Origin: Thermogladius sp023256015
GTDB taxonomy: Archaea; Thermoproteota; Thermoprotei_A; Sulfolobales; Desulfurococcaceae
Length of the DNA stretch: 64,000 nt
NCBI RefSeq assembly: GCF_051131135.1
Contig: NZ_CP151274.1
Location: forward strand, 930,001 to 994,000
Direction of reading: 5' to 3'
A program made the position numbers and the translations under genes. Shown one piece after another: positions 8,335 through 15,398 of this stretch. The notes beneath the pieces were generated by a model, which was not told the DNA's origin, made no database searches, and saw only the letters and a program-made list of their open reading frames with translations. How positions within the stretch are numbered: position 1 is the stretch's first letter; each line of letters starts with the position of its first letter.

Positions 8335-9162
8335 TTATGGTTGCACAATCCTTAATATCTCTTCAGCTAGCGATCTAATTGCCTTGGCAGCCTCCCCCTC
8401 CCGGTAGGCTAGCAGGTATGGTACGCCCTCCTCAAGTGCTCTCCCTATAAGCGGATCCAAGGGTATTCTAGCTAGCAGCTTAGTCTGGTACTTCTTGGCC
8501 AGTTCTTCTCCAGTGCTCCTCCCTAGGAGGTTGTACTCCACGTCGCTACCCGGGCACTTGAAGTAGCTCATGTTCTCCACGATCCCCAGTAGCTTAACGT
8601 TGTTTTTAACCACGAAGTTTATGGCCTTCGAGACTATGACCTCGGACAGCATGTTTGGTGCCGTGACGATCACTGCCCCGCTTAAGTCCCTTATCGTCTG
8701 GACGACTGTTATCGCCTCATCGCCGGTTCCGGGTGGCAGGTCTATGACTAGGAAGTCCCCTTCCGGCCACTTGACTTTGGCCAGCAACTCTGTTATAGCC
8801 CTCGACTTCAGGGGGCCGCGCCACACGACCGGGGCGTCTGGGAAGTCCAGCATCAGATTGATCGCGACGACCTGGACCCCAAGCGGGCCCTCCACGGGGA
8901 GAATACCCTCTTCGTCGGCGAAGTGGCGCATGCCGTGGAGTCCGAGTATAGTCGGGATACTCGAGCCGTGTATGTCTGCGTCGAGTATTGAAACCCTGTA
9001 CCCTTTTTCAGCTAGCGCTAGCGCGAGCATTGAGGAGATAAAGGACTTCCCCACGCCGCCCTTCCCGCTCAACACCATTATCTTGTGCTTTATTTTCCCG
9101 ACCCTGTCCCTGGCTTTGTTGAGGAGGGTGAAGACTGGCTGGATCTGCCTCGCACCGCTCAT
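8335..9162 (-). CDS. mrp: Mrp/NBP35 family P-loop ATPase
   Basis: This is a cytosolic ATPase of the Mrp/ApbC family that carries or inserts Fe-S clusters. The deviant Walker A motif is GKGGVGKS near residue 36; LDADIHGSS and the PPGTGDE motif follow. In most family members a CxxC pair near the C-terminus binds the bridging cluster at the dimer interface. Here the same place reads YFKCPGSD, so only one cysteine is left. The ATG at 9162 is chosen because GAGGAG lies 5 nt upstream; a TTG at 9174 is in frame. It is divergent from mevalonate kinase, and the two share a short promoter region. Confidence 0.88.
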   Translation of the reverse strand: MSGARQIQPVFTLLNKARDRVGKIKHKIMVLSGKGGVGKSFISSMLALALAEKGYRVSILDADIHGSSIPTILGLHGMRHFADEEGILPVEGPLGVQVVAINLMLDFPDAPVVWRGPLKSRAITELLAKVKWPEGDFLVIDLPPGTGDEAITVVQTIRDLSGAVIVTAPNMLSEVIVSKAINFVVKNNVKLLGIVENMSYFKCPGSDVEYNLLGRSTGEELAKKYQTKLLARIPLDPLIGRALEEGVPYLLAYREGEAAKAIRSLAEEILRIVQP

Positions 9163-9210
9163 AAGGCTCCTCAAATCCTATAAAACGGCCACCCCTCTTT
9201 TAATAGTTGA

Positions 9211-10176
9211 GTGTCTAGGATGGCTTGCTCTATAGCCCCGGGCAAGGTGATTTTGCTTGGCGAGCACTTCGTCGTCAAGGGTATGCCGGCTATAGGCGCA
9301 GCCGTGACCTTATACGCGAGAGTGTGTGTATCAAGTGGACAGGGCAGGGTCGAGTCTAGGCAGCTAGGGCTACTGCTGGACTTGTCATCCAACACGGTGA
9401 ACGACAAGGGGCTGTACAGGGTAGTCGAGGAGCTGGCCGGGCGGTTCGGCTTAAAGAGGGACTTCCACGCGACAATCGACTCGGAGATACCGATCTCCTC
9501 CGGCATGGGCTCATCGGCCGCTGTGGCCGTGTCCACAACGCACGCACTCTTGTCTTTCGCGGGTGTAGAGCCCGACAAAAAAGCCGTGTGGGAGGTCTCG
9601 TTCGAGGCGGAGAAGGTCTACCACGTCAGGCCGAGCGGGGTGGACAACACGCTGTCGACCTACGGCGGCGTGATGGTGTACGAGAGAGGGGTCTTCAACA
9701 GGGTTAAGAGGAGGTGGCCAGACGACGTCGTGATCGTTATAGCGGACTCCGGTATCAAGAGGTCGACGGGTAGCGTAGTAGCAGACGTGTTAAACAGGTA
9801 CGATAAGTACTCCAATGTGATGTCGAGGATATACGACGCAGCCTCGGAGCTCGTCCGCGACGCGCTCAAATCCATCGAGACGGGGGACTTCGCGAGGTTG
9901 GGGGAGTTGATGGACATCAACCACGGGCTCCTCTCCTCCATAGGCGTGTCCTCGCGGGTCCTGGAGAGCATAGTGTGGGCTATGCGCGAAGCCGGTGCGC
10001 TCGGCGCTAAAATAAGTGGGGCCGGCCGTGGAGGTATCGTTATAGGACTGGTGGAAACCAGTAAGGTTCCAAGCGTAGTCGAGAAAATCAAGCTCCTAGG
10101 TCTAACGCCACTCGTGGTCCAAATCGACGACGAAGGGGTGAGAAGGGCACCTGATAGTCGTACTAGTCAAGGCTAG
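9211..10176 (+). CDS. mvk: Mevalonate kinase
   Basis: This GHMP-family kinase phosphorylates mevalonate in the pathway to archaeal isoprenoid lipids. The N-terminus has APGKVILLGEHFVV, the phosphate-binding loop is PISSGMGSSAA near residue 93, and the third GHMP motif is KISGAGRGG near residue 267. The length of about 320 aa is normal. Two starts are possible: GTG at 9211 and ATG at 9220, the latter directly before ACSIAPGK. HMG-CoA reductase, the preceding step of the pathway, is encoded 8 kb away at 17.6 kb in this window, but not in the same operon. Confidence 0.93.
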   Translation: MSRMACSIAPGKVILLGEHFVVKGMPAIGAAVTLYARVCVSSGQGRVESRQLGLLLDLSSNTVNDKGLYRVVEELAGRFGLKRDFHATIDSEIPISSGMGSSAAVAVSTTHALLSFAGVEPDKKAVWEVSFEAEKVYHVRPSGVDNTLSTYGGVMVYERGVFNRVKRRWPDDVVIVIADSGIKRSTGSVVADVLNRYDKYSNVMSRIYDAASELVRDALKSIETGDFARLGELMDINHGLLSSIGVSSRVLESIVWAMREAGALGAKISGAGRGGIVIGLVETSKVPSVVEKIKLLGLTPLVVQIDDEGVRRAPDSRTSQG

Positions 10177-10235
10177 CCGTTTGATAAACATAACACCCAG
10201 CTAAAAAAACGGTTAATAAGTTTTTTGTGCTAAAA

Positions 10236-10243
10236 TTTATATA
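10236..10243 (+). promoter_or_regulatory. TATA box upstream of the gene at 10300
   Basis: TTTATATA lies in an A/T-rich stretch. It would place a transcription start near 10268. A weaker GTTAATAAG at 10212-10220 could serve the candidate small RNA that begins near 10241. Confidence 0.4.
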
Positions 10244-10245
10244 GG

Positions 10246-10295
10246 ATGATGAAAATACGTTTTTGATAACAAGTGATAGGACTCCCATGGGCTGA
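10246..10295 (+). ncRNA. Candidate C/D box small RNA
   Basis: The order of motifs fits an archaeal 2'-O-methylation guide: C box ATGATGA (10246-10252), a 10-nt spacer, D'-like TTGA (10263-10266), a 6-nt spacer, C'-like GTGATAG (10273-10279), a 12-nt spacer and D box CTGA (10292-10295). The length of 50 nt is typical. C' and D' each deviate from consensus, and no terminal stem is seen. It would overlap a GTG codon that could be read as the start of the next gene. Confidence 0.35.
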
Positions 10296-10299
10296 AAAC

Positions 10300-10716
10300 A
10301 TGGAGGTTCCGGTAAGACGGATGAAAAAGAAGGTGAAGGAGTCGCTCGACTTCCTCAAGAAGTTGAACATAGTAATAGCGGACTACCTCCAGCAGATCTA
10401 CGAGTACAACAACACGGCTCGCCAGAAGGGCTATTACCTAAAACCTGTTCACATCGCCGTTAGGAAGGAGAAGGAGACGGTCAAGACAAAGTACTACTAC
10501 TACGGCAGGTACTGGTACAAGATTGAGCGCAGCGAGAAAGGTGGAGTCAGGTGGGTGTACATCGGTAAGGAGAAGCCCGACCCCACTTTACCCGACCCGC
10601 CTAAGCACCCGCTTGAGGGTCTCGTAGTCAAGGTCAGAGACAGTGAGGTCGAGGCTGTTTTCGCGAGCGAGGAGATGTACCAGGAGATAATGAAGAGATT
10701 GGAAGCCCTTAAGTGA
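10300..10716 (+). CDS. Conserved small protein of unknown function
   Basis: I do not recognise this protein of 138 aa (147 aa from a GTG at 10273). It begins with a basic helical segment (RRMKKKVKESLDFLKKL). An aromatic block then follows (KYYYYGRYWYKIER), with a beta-rich segment ending VYIGKEKPDP and a proline-rich turn before the C-terminal helix. The aromatic and basic block suggests nucleic acid or ligand binding, but this is inference. I prefer the ATG at 10300 because the upstream GTG overlaps a possible small RNA, although neither start has a clear Shine-Dalgarno site. It stands between mevalonate kinase and a convergent amidase gene. Confidence 0.6.
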   Translation: MEVPVRRMKKKVKESLDFLKKLNIVIADYLQQIYEYNNTARQKGYYLKPVHIAVRKEKETVKTKYYYYGRYWYKIERSEKGGVRWVYIGKEKPDPTLPDPPKHPLEGLVVKVRDSEVEAVFASEEMYQEIMKRLEALK

Positions 10717-10726
10717 GTTTTAAGCC

Positions 10727-11554
10727 TTACTTCCTCTTTTTATTTTTTTCTACTCTCCATTTCGTTATAGCCTGTTTCACGACCGGCACGAGCTCTCTCG
10801 CCGTCTTAAGCTCCTCTCTGTCAAGGGCTACCTCGACGTAGGCCTCCTTAAAGCCTAGGTCCCTGATTTTGTAGCCTAGAGGACTGTAAACACCGCTACC
10901 TCCCGTGAATAGCTCGCCAACCTGGTTCGACAAGACCAGGTAGAATGTGTTCTCGTGCGCCCTAGCCTTGGCGAGGAAATCTAACTGGGACTCCTTCATG
11001 AAACCCTTAACCCAGCCCGCGTGTACCAGGACTATGTCGGCCCCTTCTAGTGCGTACAGCCTGAACAACTCGGGGAACCTCAAGTCATAGCAGATAGCTA
11101 CTCTCATTTTGAAGTTCTTCAAGTTGAACGTCTCGCTGAGTACCTCGCCTTCATCAAAGAAGTCACTCTCCCTGTAGCCGAATGCGTCGAACAAGTGGAT
11201 CTTGCTGTACAGCCTCCTACGAGAACCGTCGGGGACGACCATTATACTCGAGCTAAGCGTCCTCGGTCGGACCGCCGTTTTCTCCACAAAGTGAGTCACG
11301 ACCACGGAACCCGTCTCTCGGGCGACCTTCTCGATGACGTCCAGGAACTTACTCTCACCGACATTCTCGGCTATGTCGTAGAACAGATTGGGGTCCTTGA
11401 CCTTCAACGGGTTTGCCATACTGTACTCAGGCGTCAATACCAAGTCTGCGTTTTTGAACCCACTCCTCACAAGCCTACCGATCTTCTCCGCGTTCTCGAG
11501 GGGCGTCGAGCTCAGGTCTGCTTGGACAATACCCACTGTGACAAAGTCTGACAT
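10727..11554 (-). CDS. Carbon-nitrogen hydrolase (nitrilase superfamily)
   Basis: This is a 275-aa amidase of the nitrilase superfamily, which hydrolyses C-N bonds through a cysteine thioester. The catalytic triad is visible: glutamate in LTPEYSMA, lysine in YSKIHLFD and cysteine in VAICYDLRFPE. The last motif and the length resemble the omega-amidase and NIT2-type branches, but substrate assignment in this family is unreliable from sequence alone. A basic tail (KNKKRK) ends the protein. It is convergent with the unknown gene at 10300 and lies 55 nt downstream of the small gene at 11610 on the same strand, with which it may be cotranscribed. Confidence 0.85.
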   Translation of the reverse strand: MSDFVTVGIVQADLSSTPLENAEKIGRLVRSGFKNADLVLTPEYSMANPLKVKDPNLFYDIAENVGESKFLDVIEKVARETGSVVVTHFVEKTAVRPRTLSSSIMVVPDGSRRRLYSKIHLFDAFGYRESDFFDEGEVLSETFNLKNFKMRVAICYDLRFPELFRLYALEGADIVLVHAGWVKGFMKESQLDFLAKARAHENTFYLVLSNQVGELFTGGSGVYSPLGYKIRDLGFKEAYVEVALDREELKTARELVPVVKQAITKWRVEKNKKRK

Positions 11555-11609
11555 CTCCCTACCCTCACTAAACTGTGACCAGTAATGTAGACCTGTAAGT
11601 GGGTAAAAA

Positions 11610-11963
11610 CTAGGCTCCTATTTCAAGCATTTTCTTTAGCTCGGCTGTGGCCTCCTCTGAGATCGACGTGTTCAGCTCGTACAGGTCTACTTTTAAGTTC
11701 TTGATCTTGAACTCGGTGTCTACTAGCTCGTACTCGAGCTCTATGTTCACGATAGCGTCCTTCGGCGCCATGTACTTCTCTACGAGAACTTGGTAAATCA
11801 CCCTATTCAGGTTTGTCAAAACCTCGTTGACCTTTTTCTGGACTTCCTTCTTTGAGACCTCGGGCCTGTTCTTGAGAGCAGTGGACACGGATGCGTTTAC
11901 CACTTTTCTCAACTTGATAGCGTACCCGCTTAAGCGGACTGGGCCCGTCTTCACTACAGACAT
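11610..11963 (-). CDS. Small conserved archaeal protein, possibly DUF2258
   Basis: This is a 117-aa helical protein. The N-terminus (VRLSGYAIKLRKVVNA) and length recall the archaeal DUF2258 family, an assignment I hold loosely. A central helix rich in K, E and N is followed by strands with the pattern IELEYEL and a C-terminal helix. No catalytic motif is visible. It lies upstream of the amidase gene on the same strand and is divergent from the cysteine-containing protein gene at 12049. Confidence 0.6.
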   Translation of the reverse strand: MSVVKTGPVRLSGYAIKLRKVVNASVSTALKNRPEVSKKEVQKKVNEVLTNLNRVIYQVLVEKYMAPKDAIVNIELEYELVDTEFKIKNLKVDLYELNTSISEEATAELKKMLEIGA

Positions 11964-12048
11964 GTTTTTCCCAAATATTGCTTTGTTAAACCCCTATAAT
12001 ATTTTTTACTCGTCAGTAATCAGATTACATCTTGAACGGTGCTGTAAA

Positions 12049-12489
12049 TTGGTATATACTGCCCCAAGGCTCATCGACTTGAACGCCAAGTCGAGACTTC
12101 TCAGGGGCTGCCGGAAAATCCTGGTCGTGGGGAGGTGCGTCGAGGTAGAGCACCCGGAGGTGTACAAGAGGTTTGTGGAGAGTGGCTACTGCCCATTGTC
12201 GGTCTGCCTAGAGGCAGAGCACGTGAACATGGTCGGCTTCAAGCTGGCAGGCATGCTTAGAAGAGGGGCCTATGAAGAGGTCTCCGTTTTAACAGTTGAC
12301 GGCAGTATGCACTGCACTCAACTACACTGGATGGTCGAGGAGGTATTCAAGGTAGTAAATCCAGATAACGTGAAGAGGAGGCACTTCGTAATCCACGAAG
12401 GCGAGCTACTGGAGGTATCCCACGAAGCCGTCAAGGCGAGCAGGTTTCTGTCCCGCGTTGAGAAGCTCTTGAAAAAGGGCTCACTATGA
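12049..12489 (+). CDS. Cysteine-containing conserved protein of unknown function
   Basis: I do not recognise this 146-aa protein with certainty. I start it at a TTG with GGTG 7 nt upstream; the open frame extends further but over the promoter region of the divergent gene. Cysteines occur at GCRK, GRCVE, GYCPLSVCLE and MHCTQLHW. The core has the look of an alpha/beta fold, with strand ILVVGRC, EHVNMVGFKLAG helix and strand VSVLTVDGS. Metal or Fe-S binding is possible but unproven. Its stop overlaps the start of the next membrane protein gene (ATGA), so the two are probably an operon. Confidence 0.6.
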   Translation: MVYTAPRLIDLNAKSRLLRGCRKILVVGRCVEVEHPEVYKRFVESGYCPLSVCLEAEHVNMVGFKLAGMLRRGAYEEVSVLTVDGSMHCTQLHWMVEEVFKVVNPDNVKRRHFVIHEGELLEVSHEAVKASRFLSRVEKLLKKGSL

Positions 12490-13226
12490 GTCTGACCAAG
12501 AGAATGGACTCCATTGTCAGGGAGCTAGCGGGGATCAGCGCCTCTAACAGAGCCGTGCTAGTGTCGCTCTACGTAAGCTCGCTGAGCCCAGCCTACGCCC
12601 TCTTCTTGGCTCTGAATGAGTTGCTAGAGCTTCCAGAAGAGTCTTTGAGAATAGCACTCATGTTCGGGTTCCTCGGTGTCGTTTTCACGACGGTCATGAT
12701 GGTATACTTGATCTCGTCGACAAGCCGGTTGGCCGAAAGCCTCCACGAGTATGGCTCTACGCTTGCCAGGCTCGTGTGGGAGAGGACAGGAGTTAGGCTC
12801 GAGGCGCTGGAGGTGGCAACGCTAGAGTTTGAACGGGGCTTCAAGACCTACATGGAGTGGTACCCGCTGGCGATCCTGGCCGGTATACTCTCGCTGATCT
12901 CGTACAACACGCTCTTCTACGCTGTAGTACTCTTCGAGCTCTACAGCGCCCTGAACTCGTTCTTCCTAGCCCAGGTCAAGGTCTCGATTAGCAGTATAGA
13001 AAACTACGCAGAGATAGTTGTGGAGTCAGTGACCCAGAAGATAGGGGCTCGTCGAGTCGGGCTCAGACTCGGTATAAGTGTGAGCGACGAGCTAATAGCC
13101 TTAGGCCCTCTCCTACTCGGCTCACTGACCCCGATCGTGTGCTTCAAGGAGCTTGCTGTGCTAGAGGAGTTCGTTGACAGGTTCAGGAGCTTCCACGTGG
13201 AGGTTAAGTACCTACTCACCAAGTGA
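12486..13226 (+). CDS. Membrane protein of unknown function
   Basis: This is a 246-aa protein with hydrophobic segments near residues 24-47, 55-77 and 122-155, and a weaker one near 205-222. A long amphipathic helix links segments two and three. I do not recognise the family. The ATG overlaps the stop of the preceding cysteine-containing protein by 4 nt, which implies translational coupling and perhaps a shared function. It is followed by a convergent moeA. Confidence 0.65.
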   Translation: MSLTKRMDSIVRELAGISASNRAVLVSLYVSSLSPAYALFLALNELLELPEESLRIALMFGFLGVVFTTVMMVYLISSTSRLAESLHEYGSTLARLVWERTGVRLEALEVATLEFERGFKTYMEWYPLAILAGILSLISYNTLFYAVVLFELYSALNSFFLAQVKVSISSIENYAEIVVESVTQKIGARRVGLRLGISVSDELIALGPLLLGSLTPIVCFKELAVLEEFVDRFRSFHVEVKYLLTK

Positions 13227-13304
13227 AGAGCGGCAAAGCGAGTTAACAGCAGGGGCGCACCCAGTTCGTGCATAGACCTCTACGCAATCGCTGGATGGCG
13301 CCTT

Positions 13305-15278
13305 CTAGTACACGACGCTCCCAGCGGCGTCTGTTACTTGATAGTAAGGCTTGAACTCGCTCGCAACCCTCTCCATGAACTCCCTGTCTCTCAACGCGTT
13401 TACGAACCTGGCCACTTCTCCTCTTCCAAGCTTGTCGACCGGGATTAGAAAGTCGAATTCCTCCCAGCCCAGCGGTTTGAAGTCTAGGTCGTACAGCTCA
13501 GCGGCCCAGCCTACGGCGATCCCTACATCAGCCCTTCCATGCCTCACGGCGGCTGCTACCGCTGTGTGTGTTCTAACTTCGTAGAAGTAACCGTTGATCC
13601 TTTTGACCAGGTCTTCGAATCCTATGCCTAATCGCGCACTCAGCTTTTTCAACTCGATGTCCAAGAACCCGCGTACGCCAGAACCCTTGTTCCTGTTAAC
13701 TATTCTAACGTCAGACCTGAGAAAGTCCTCGATACTCCTGATGTTTTTCGGGTTGCCCTTGGGGAACACGAGGCCGATGAGCCTCTTGTAACCCTTAACA
13801 ATCGCGGCCCTCCCTCTCAAGCCCAGCCTCTCGAGGTATGGGGTATTGTAAAGACCCGTCTCCTCGTCTAGTAAGTGAGTTGGGGCAATGTCGGCCTCCC
13901 CTCTAGCCACAGCATGCCAGCCGCCCATGCTACCGACAGGTATTATCTTGGCTTTATCGGCCAGTCCGAGCTCGCTGATGAGCCTATAGAGCAGGGGGTC
14001 GTTACTGCCTATGACGACAAGCCTCGCGGTGGGCTTTAAGCCCTTCACCAGCTCGACCTCCACAGGCTCGTTCTCGTCCACCAGCTCGACGCTCTCTCCT
14101 ATAGTTATAAACCCGTCGCTGTACACGAGGGAGCTTATACTGCCGCTACTCGATTGGAGAGGGTAGGCGGTGAACCCTCTATCCGAGGACACAAGCCCCA
14201 CGGGCACGAACATCGTGAAACCCGCCCTCTTCCTGATCTTCACCGGTAGCACCGCCCTCACGACCTCCTGCTCAGGCGAGCTCAAGCCCACTAGCTTGTA
14301 GATGATAGGCTTTACCAGCTTCTGGAGAACTATGTAGCAGGAGAGAGGGAACCCCGGTAGTCCTACGAGTAATTTGCCCCGCGCGACGGCAACAACCGTC
14401 GGTTTACCAGGTCTAATTCTGAGCCCGTGGATAACGACTCCGGGTTCGCCCAGCTCGTCGAACACCCTGTACACAACGTCTCTGACGCCGGCGCTCGTCC
14501 CGCCACTTGTTAGGACTAGATCGAACTCCTCCACCGCCTTGCCGATCTCCTCGCGTATAGTCCTCTCGTCGTCTGGCAGGATGCCTAGGTTAACGGCGCT
14601 GGCACCGATGGAGTTCAGGAACGACACGGCTAGGTAGCTGTCGACGTCGTAGACCTGACCCGGCTCTAGCGGAGACCCCGGCGGCACCACCTCCCTCCCT
14701 GTCGAGAACACAGCTACGCGTGGCTTCCTGTACACTACGACCTCCCTGATACCCAAGCCCGCTAGTAGACCTATGCGCTCGGGGGTCAGGACGACGCCCT
14801 TCTGGAGCACGAGGTCGCCTATCGATACGTCGCTACCAGTCGTGCTAACATTCTCGCCCGGGTACACGCTCCTGTAGACCGTCAGCTCGTTGTCGCCGGC
14901 CTTGGCGTGCTCCTCCATGACGACGGCGTCAGCACCCTTCGGCAACATAGCGCCCGTGGCCACTTCCACGGCCTCGCCCTCCTCAACGCTCAGGGAGGGG
15001 ACCTCGCCGACCTCAACTCTCCCTTTGATCTCAAGCTTCACCGGGCTCAGCTCGTCGGCCCACGAAGTGTCGAGCGACCGTACAGCGTACCCGTCCACCT
15101 CGCTACGGTCAAAGGGTGGGTAGTCTACTGGCGAGTAGACGTCTTGCGCCAGGACTCTAAACAGGGCTTCACCGAGAGGGACCTTCTCGACTCCAAGCGG
15201 CTCGAGCCTGTAGTAGGAGCCGATTATCTTAAAGGCCTCATCGAGCCCCACTAGGCTGTGGAACAGCTTCCTAGACAA
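13305..15278 (-). CDS. moeA: MoeA molybdenum insertase fused to a periplasmic-binding-like domain
   Basis: Residues of about 1-400 are MoeA, which inserts molybdate or tungstate into adenylated molybdopterin. The motif TSGGTSAGVRD and the segment RIRPGKPT with LVGLPGFPLS mark the active-site domain. The C-terminal region of about 245 residues, beginning at ARLVVIGSND, is a type 2 periplasmic-binding-protein-like domain with a NKGSGVRGF loop and a HTAVAAAVRHGRADVGIAVG motif. There is no signal peptide, so it acts in the cytosol, perhaps as an oxyanion or cofactor sensor. This fusion is known in archaea and bacteria. TTG is the start, with GGTGG upstream. The moa genes are 24 kb away. Confidence 0.92.
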   Translation of the reverse strand: MSRKLFHSLVGLDEAFKIIGSYYRLEPLGVEKVPLGEALFRVLAQDVYSPVDYPPFDRSEVDGYAVRSLDTSWADELSPVKLEIKGRVEVGEVPSLSVEEGEAVEVATGAMLPKGADAVVMEEHAKAGDNELTVYRSVYPGENVSTTGSDVSIGDLVLQKGVVLTPERIGLLAGLGIREVVVYRKPRVAVFSTGREVVPPGSPLEPGQVYDVDSYLAVSFLNSIGASAVNLGILPDDERTIREEIGKAVEEFDLVLTSGGTSAGVRDVVYRVFDELGEPGVVIHGLRIRPGKPTVVAVARGKLLVGLPGFPLSCYIVLQKLVKPIIYKLVGLSSPEQEVVRAVLPVKIRKRAGFTMFVPVGLVSSDRGFTAYPLQSSSGSISSLVYSDGFITIGESVELVDENEPVEVELVKGLKPTARLVVIGSNDPLLYRLISELGLADKAKIIPVGSMGGWHAVARGEADIAPTHLLDEETGLYNTPYLERLGLRGRAAIVKGYKRLIGLVFPKGNPKNIRSIEDFLRSDVRIVNRNKGSGVRGFLDIELKKLSARLGIGFEDLVKRINGYFYEVRTHTAVAAAVRHGRADVGIAVGWAAELYDLDFKPLGWEEFDFLIPVDKLGRGEVARFVNALRDREFMERVASEFKPYYQVTDAAGSVVY

Positions 15279-15398
15279 ACCCGGACCACCCAGCCTTGGT
15301 AACGATTATATCCACCGTGAGAGATAAAACTGGTCCTGTGAAAGGGCCCCGTCTTTTAAGAGACAGAGGAAGTAGTGAGGTCTTGGTAAGGTGTTGTT

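Noticed and set aside
8570..9235. Plus-strand frame of 221 aa opposite mrp
   Set aside because: Serine-rich shadow of a clear P-loop ATPase gene.
11827..12048. N-terminal part of the open frame leading into the gene at 12049
   Set aside because: It covers the promoter and coding start of the divergent small gene; TTG at 12049 has GGTG at the right distance.
13612..13622. TTCGAATCC resembling a tRNA T loop
   Set aside because: It lies inside the moeA coding sequence and no tRNA arms surround it.
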